From: Zopfochytrium polystomum
Lineage: Eukaryota > Chytridiomycota > Chytridiomycetes > Chytridiales > Chytridiaceae
Direction of reading: 5' to 3'
Assembly: GCA_025765615.1 (NCBI GenBank)
Contig: JAIVFJ010000145.1
Location: forward strand, 106,978-170,977
DNA length: 64,000 bases
Shown here piece by piece: positions 62,200 to 64,000 of this stretch. Under the pieces are notes generated by a model. The model was given only the letters and a program-made list of their open reading frames with translations. It was not told where the DNA came from and searched no databases. Every line of letters begins with the position of its first letter. The stretch's first letter is position 1. The translations under genes were made by a program, and so were the position numbers.

Positions 62200-62935
62200 T
62201 CTGGACTCAACATTTGTGGATGAATATGCGGGTGGGGAATGGAGGTGAGGTTGGGTGTTGCAACAACACATCAAACAAGTGGGTATGGGCATTGTGGTGA
62301 CGAGTCTGGTGGTTGTTGTGTGGATATGCCATCTTACCAGGGTGCAAGGTTACCAGATCGTTGTTCTTGGGAGAATCTGGACAATGCAGACCATGTTCAG
62401 ACGAAGGATGCAAAATCCAACTGTTGCTGGGGGATTGGAAGCAGGGAGTGAGGAATCAGGAAAGGGAGTCTCTTTTCGAACGGCCTGGTCAATCTGCTGC
62501 CAGATCAACTGATGGAGGGGGAGGGGTACGCATGATGCGGGAGGAGGGGTCCGACTTGTGGATAGGTGCGGTCTTACAGGATATGTTTCGAACCTTGTCC
62601 TTTCTGTCGTTTGATCGATCTATCGTTAGTTTGTCCGTTTGTTCAATGGACCGTTTGGTCTGTTCGTTCGATGGATCGTTTGGATGAAGTATGTGGGGAA
62701 GCGAATAGAGGTGAGATTGGGCGTCGCAACGTTGCAACAAATGAGTGGGGTGCAGAGGATTTGCCGCCTATTTCTGATCGGCGGATGTAGCGGGAGGAGT
62801 ACGGATCATGGGGGAGGAGGAGAGCGCATCGTGCAGGGTAGGATTTGTGGATCACCCCCCTGTGGATCTTACGGGATTCGTTTCGACCTTTGTCGATCGA
62901 TCGTTGGATGGGTTCGTTCGTTGATGGATCGTGAG
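62200..62935 (+). repeat. Two-copy diverged direct duplication
   Basis: The blocks at about 62235-62660 and 62695-62935 share, in the same order, a G(A/G)GGTGAG(A/G)TTGGG string, a CAACAA...AGTGGG step, GGGGGAGG, a TTGTGGAT string, and TTTCGAACCTTGT/TTTCGACCTTTGT before GATCGATC. Copies are diverged and noncoding as far as I can tell. Confidence 0.4.
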
Positions 62936-63559
62936 TTGGGGCTGAGTGTCTTTGTCCTTTTTCTTCTTCTTCTTCTTTCTTTTTCTTCTTTTTTGTTTCC
63001 TTATCCCATTTTCTTTTGGAGGTTGTGTCGTCGGCTGGGAAAACAAAAAAAAAAAAAAAAAAAAAAAAAATGAAGGAAAACAAGAGGTACTGTTGGCGAT
63101 GGAGATTGACAGCTAACGACGAGGAAATTATGGGTCCCCTTTCTTTGATTGCTCCACACCTGCTCACATGCTGATATGGCCGGGCTTCTCTTTCGGCACG
63201 GACCGGGCAGCGGTACGCGCGGTCCGTGAGTTTGCGCAGAGGCGCGCAGCTGGGAGTCGTTCCAGCGCACGCCGTAACGAAACAGGGTATTTGCTTTGTT
63301 TGTTGTTTTCATTCCACATGAGCGCGGGCATACAACGTATACATGCAACCTTGCATGATGAGCGCAATGCCACAAGTTGCTCCCGACGAAACGTATTGGG
63401 GATGGCCGACGGGGCTGACGATTGGGAGTTCGCAAAAAAAAAAAAATAAAATAAAATAAAATAAATAAATTATGCGAGCGCGGCCTCCGCTCTGACAACA
63501 CCTGTCTAGGTATCTTCCATTGCGTTCTCTTCCTCGATTTGCTTGCTTTTCTTTTCAAC
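62936..63559. other. Intergenic, no supported gene
   Basis: Includes TTC-rich and A-rich runs (about 63042-63070) and an AAAAT microsatellite near 63440-63468. No gene is supported. Confidence 0.4.
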
Positions 63560-64000
63560 CCTTCCAGTAGTGCTCTGGGTGGAGTGGCTCAACCCCTTCA
63601 GAGGGATTTCTTCTTACTCTACCATGAAACTGGCACACAGCCGAGAAAACCCGACACGAACCCGCCCCTTCGTACCCCAAGGCAAACCTCCTCCCAAGCC
63701 CCCCACCCAAAGCCCCAACCCTGGTCGTCGACGGTTTCCGTTTTTCCCACGCCTCATGCGCACCCCACCGCCGCGCAGCGGCGCAAACCCGCCGGCGCTC
63801 GTCGCCGCCGCCGCCGTGCCGCCGCAGCCGCGAGGATTCCTCGTAGACCGCCGCCGGTTGCTGCGACCAGCTGCTGCTTCGGCTCTTGCACATCCTTCTG
63901 CCGCTGCGGCATCGGCGGCGGGGACTTTTCCGCGGCAAAGACGCGGCAGTCGTCGTCGTCGGCGGCGTCGACGCCGTGGTGTGGTCGTCGTCGTCGTCGT
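63560..64000 (-). CDS. Possible partial gene at window edge
   Basis: Both strands are open in GC-rich, triplet-repeat DNA. A minus-strand frame with KSPPPMPQRQKDVQEPKQQL looks more protein-like than the Arg-rich alternatives. No domain is visible and the sequence runs off the window end (GTC repeats), so strand and reality are uncertain. Confidence 0.2.

Overview
This is a 64 kb window of nuclear DNA from a eukaryote, most probably an early-diverging zoosporic (chytrid-type) fungus. The evidence is short spliceosomal introns with GT..AG ends, nuclear tRNA genes, a chromodomain Ty3/gypsy retrotransposon of the fungal Tf1/sushi kind, and a clear homologue of CEP76, a centriole/ciliary protein expected in lineages that keep a flagellum. 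The phylum assignment is inference; no rRNA marker is present. GC-rich housekeeping genes alternate with AT-richer tracts full of transposon, tRNA-like and immune-receptor-like relics.

Layout: 0-9.5 kb is gene-poor. It holds a degenerate satellite of about 115 bp, a tRNA-Arg, a second tRNA-like gene with an enlarged anticodon loop, tRNA-derived fragments and a decayed piggyBac-like transposase. 9.5-13.9 kb (minus) is a FIG4-type SAC-domain phosphoinositide phosphatase. 14.7-20.0 kb (minus) is a complete and apparently very young Ty3/gypsy chromovirus, with LTRs I read as identical, a CATGT target duplication, a -1 frameshift between gag and pol, and self-priming signals. 21.7-27.9 kb (minus) is CEP76 with a long low-complexity N-terminal region. 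28-33 kb is microsatellites and repeats. 33.2-34.7 kb (plus) is a complete eight-exon HIT-family (HINT/HNT1) hydrolase.

35.7-38.0 kb (plus) is a broken NACHT-WD40 STAND NTPase that ends in a tRNA-like sequence. 39-42 kb carries a solo LTR of the same retrotransposon, tRNA-Gly-like, tRNA-Ser and tRNA-Gln sequences and an ankyrin relic. 44.2-46.7 kb is a stop-containing TNP2 (CACTA-like) transposase. 49.1-55.1 kb (plus) encodes a large protein I do not recognise, built from about 20 copies of a roughly 30-residue repeat (core DDHLALSYRIEAATRLRD), a coiled coil, TQT motifs and a disordered tail with four NPF motifs. 56.9-62.0 kb (minus) is a TIR-NACHT-ankyrin NLR-like gene. The window ends in a low-complexity, possibly coding edge.

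Two themes stand out. First, NLR-like STAND genes (TIR-NACHT-ANK, NACHT-WD40 and an ankyrin fragment) occur in various states of decay within 25 kb. Second, many single-base frameshifts are concentrated in repeat-coding genes while FIG4, HNT1 and the retrotransposon read cleanly. From sequence alone I cannot tell pseudogenisation from consensus errors in those repeats.
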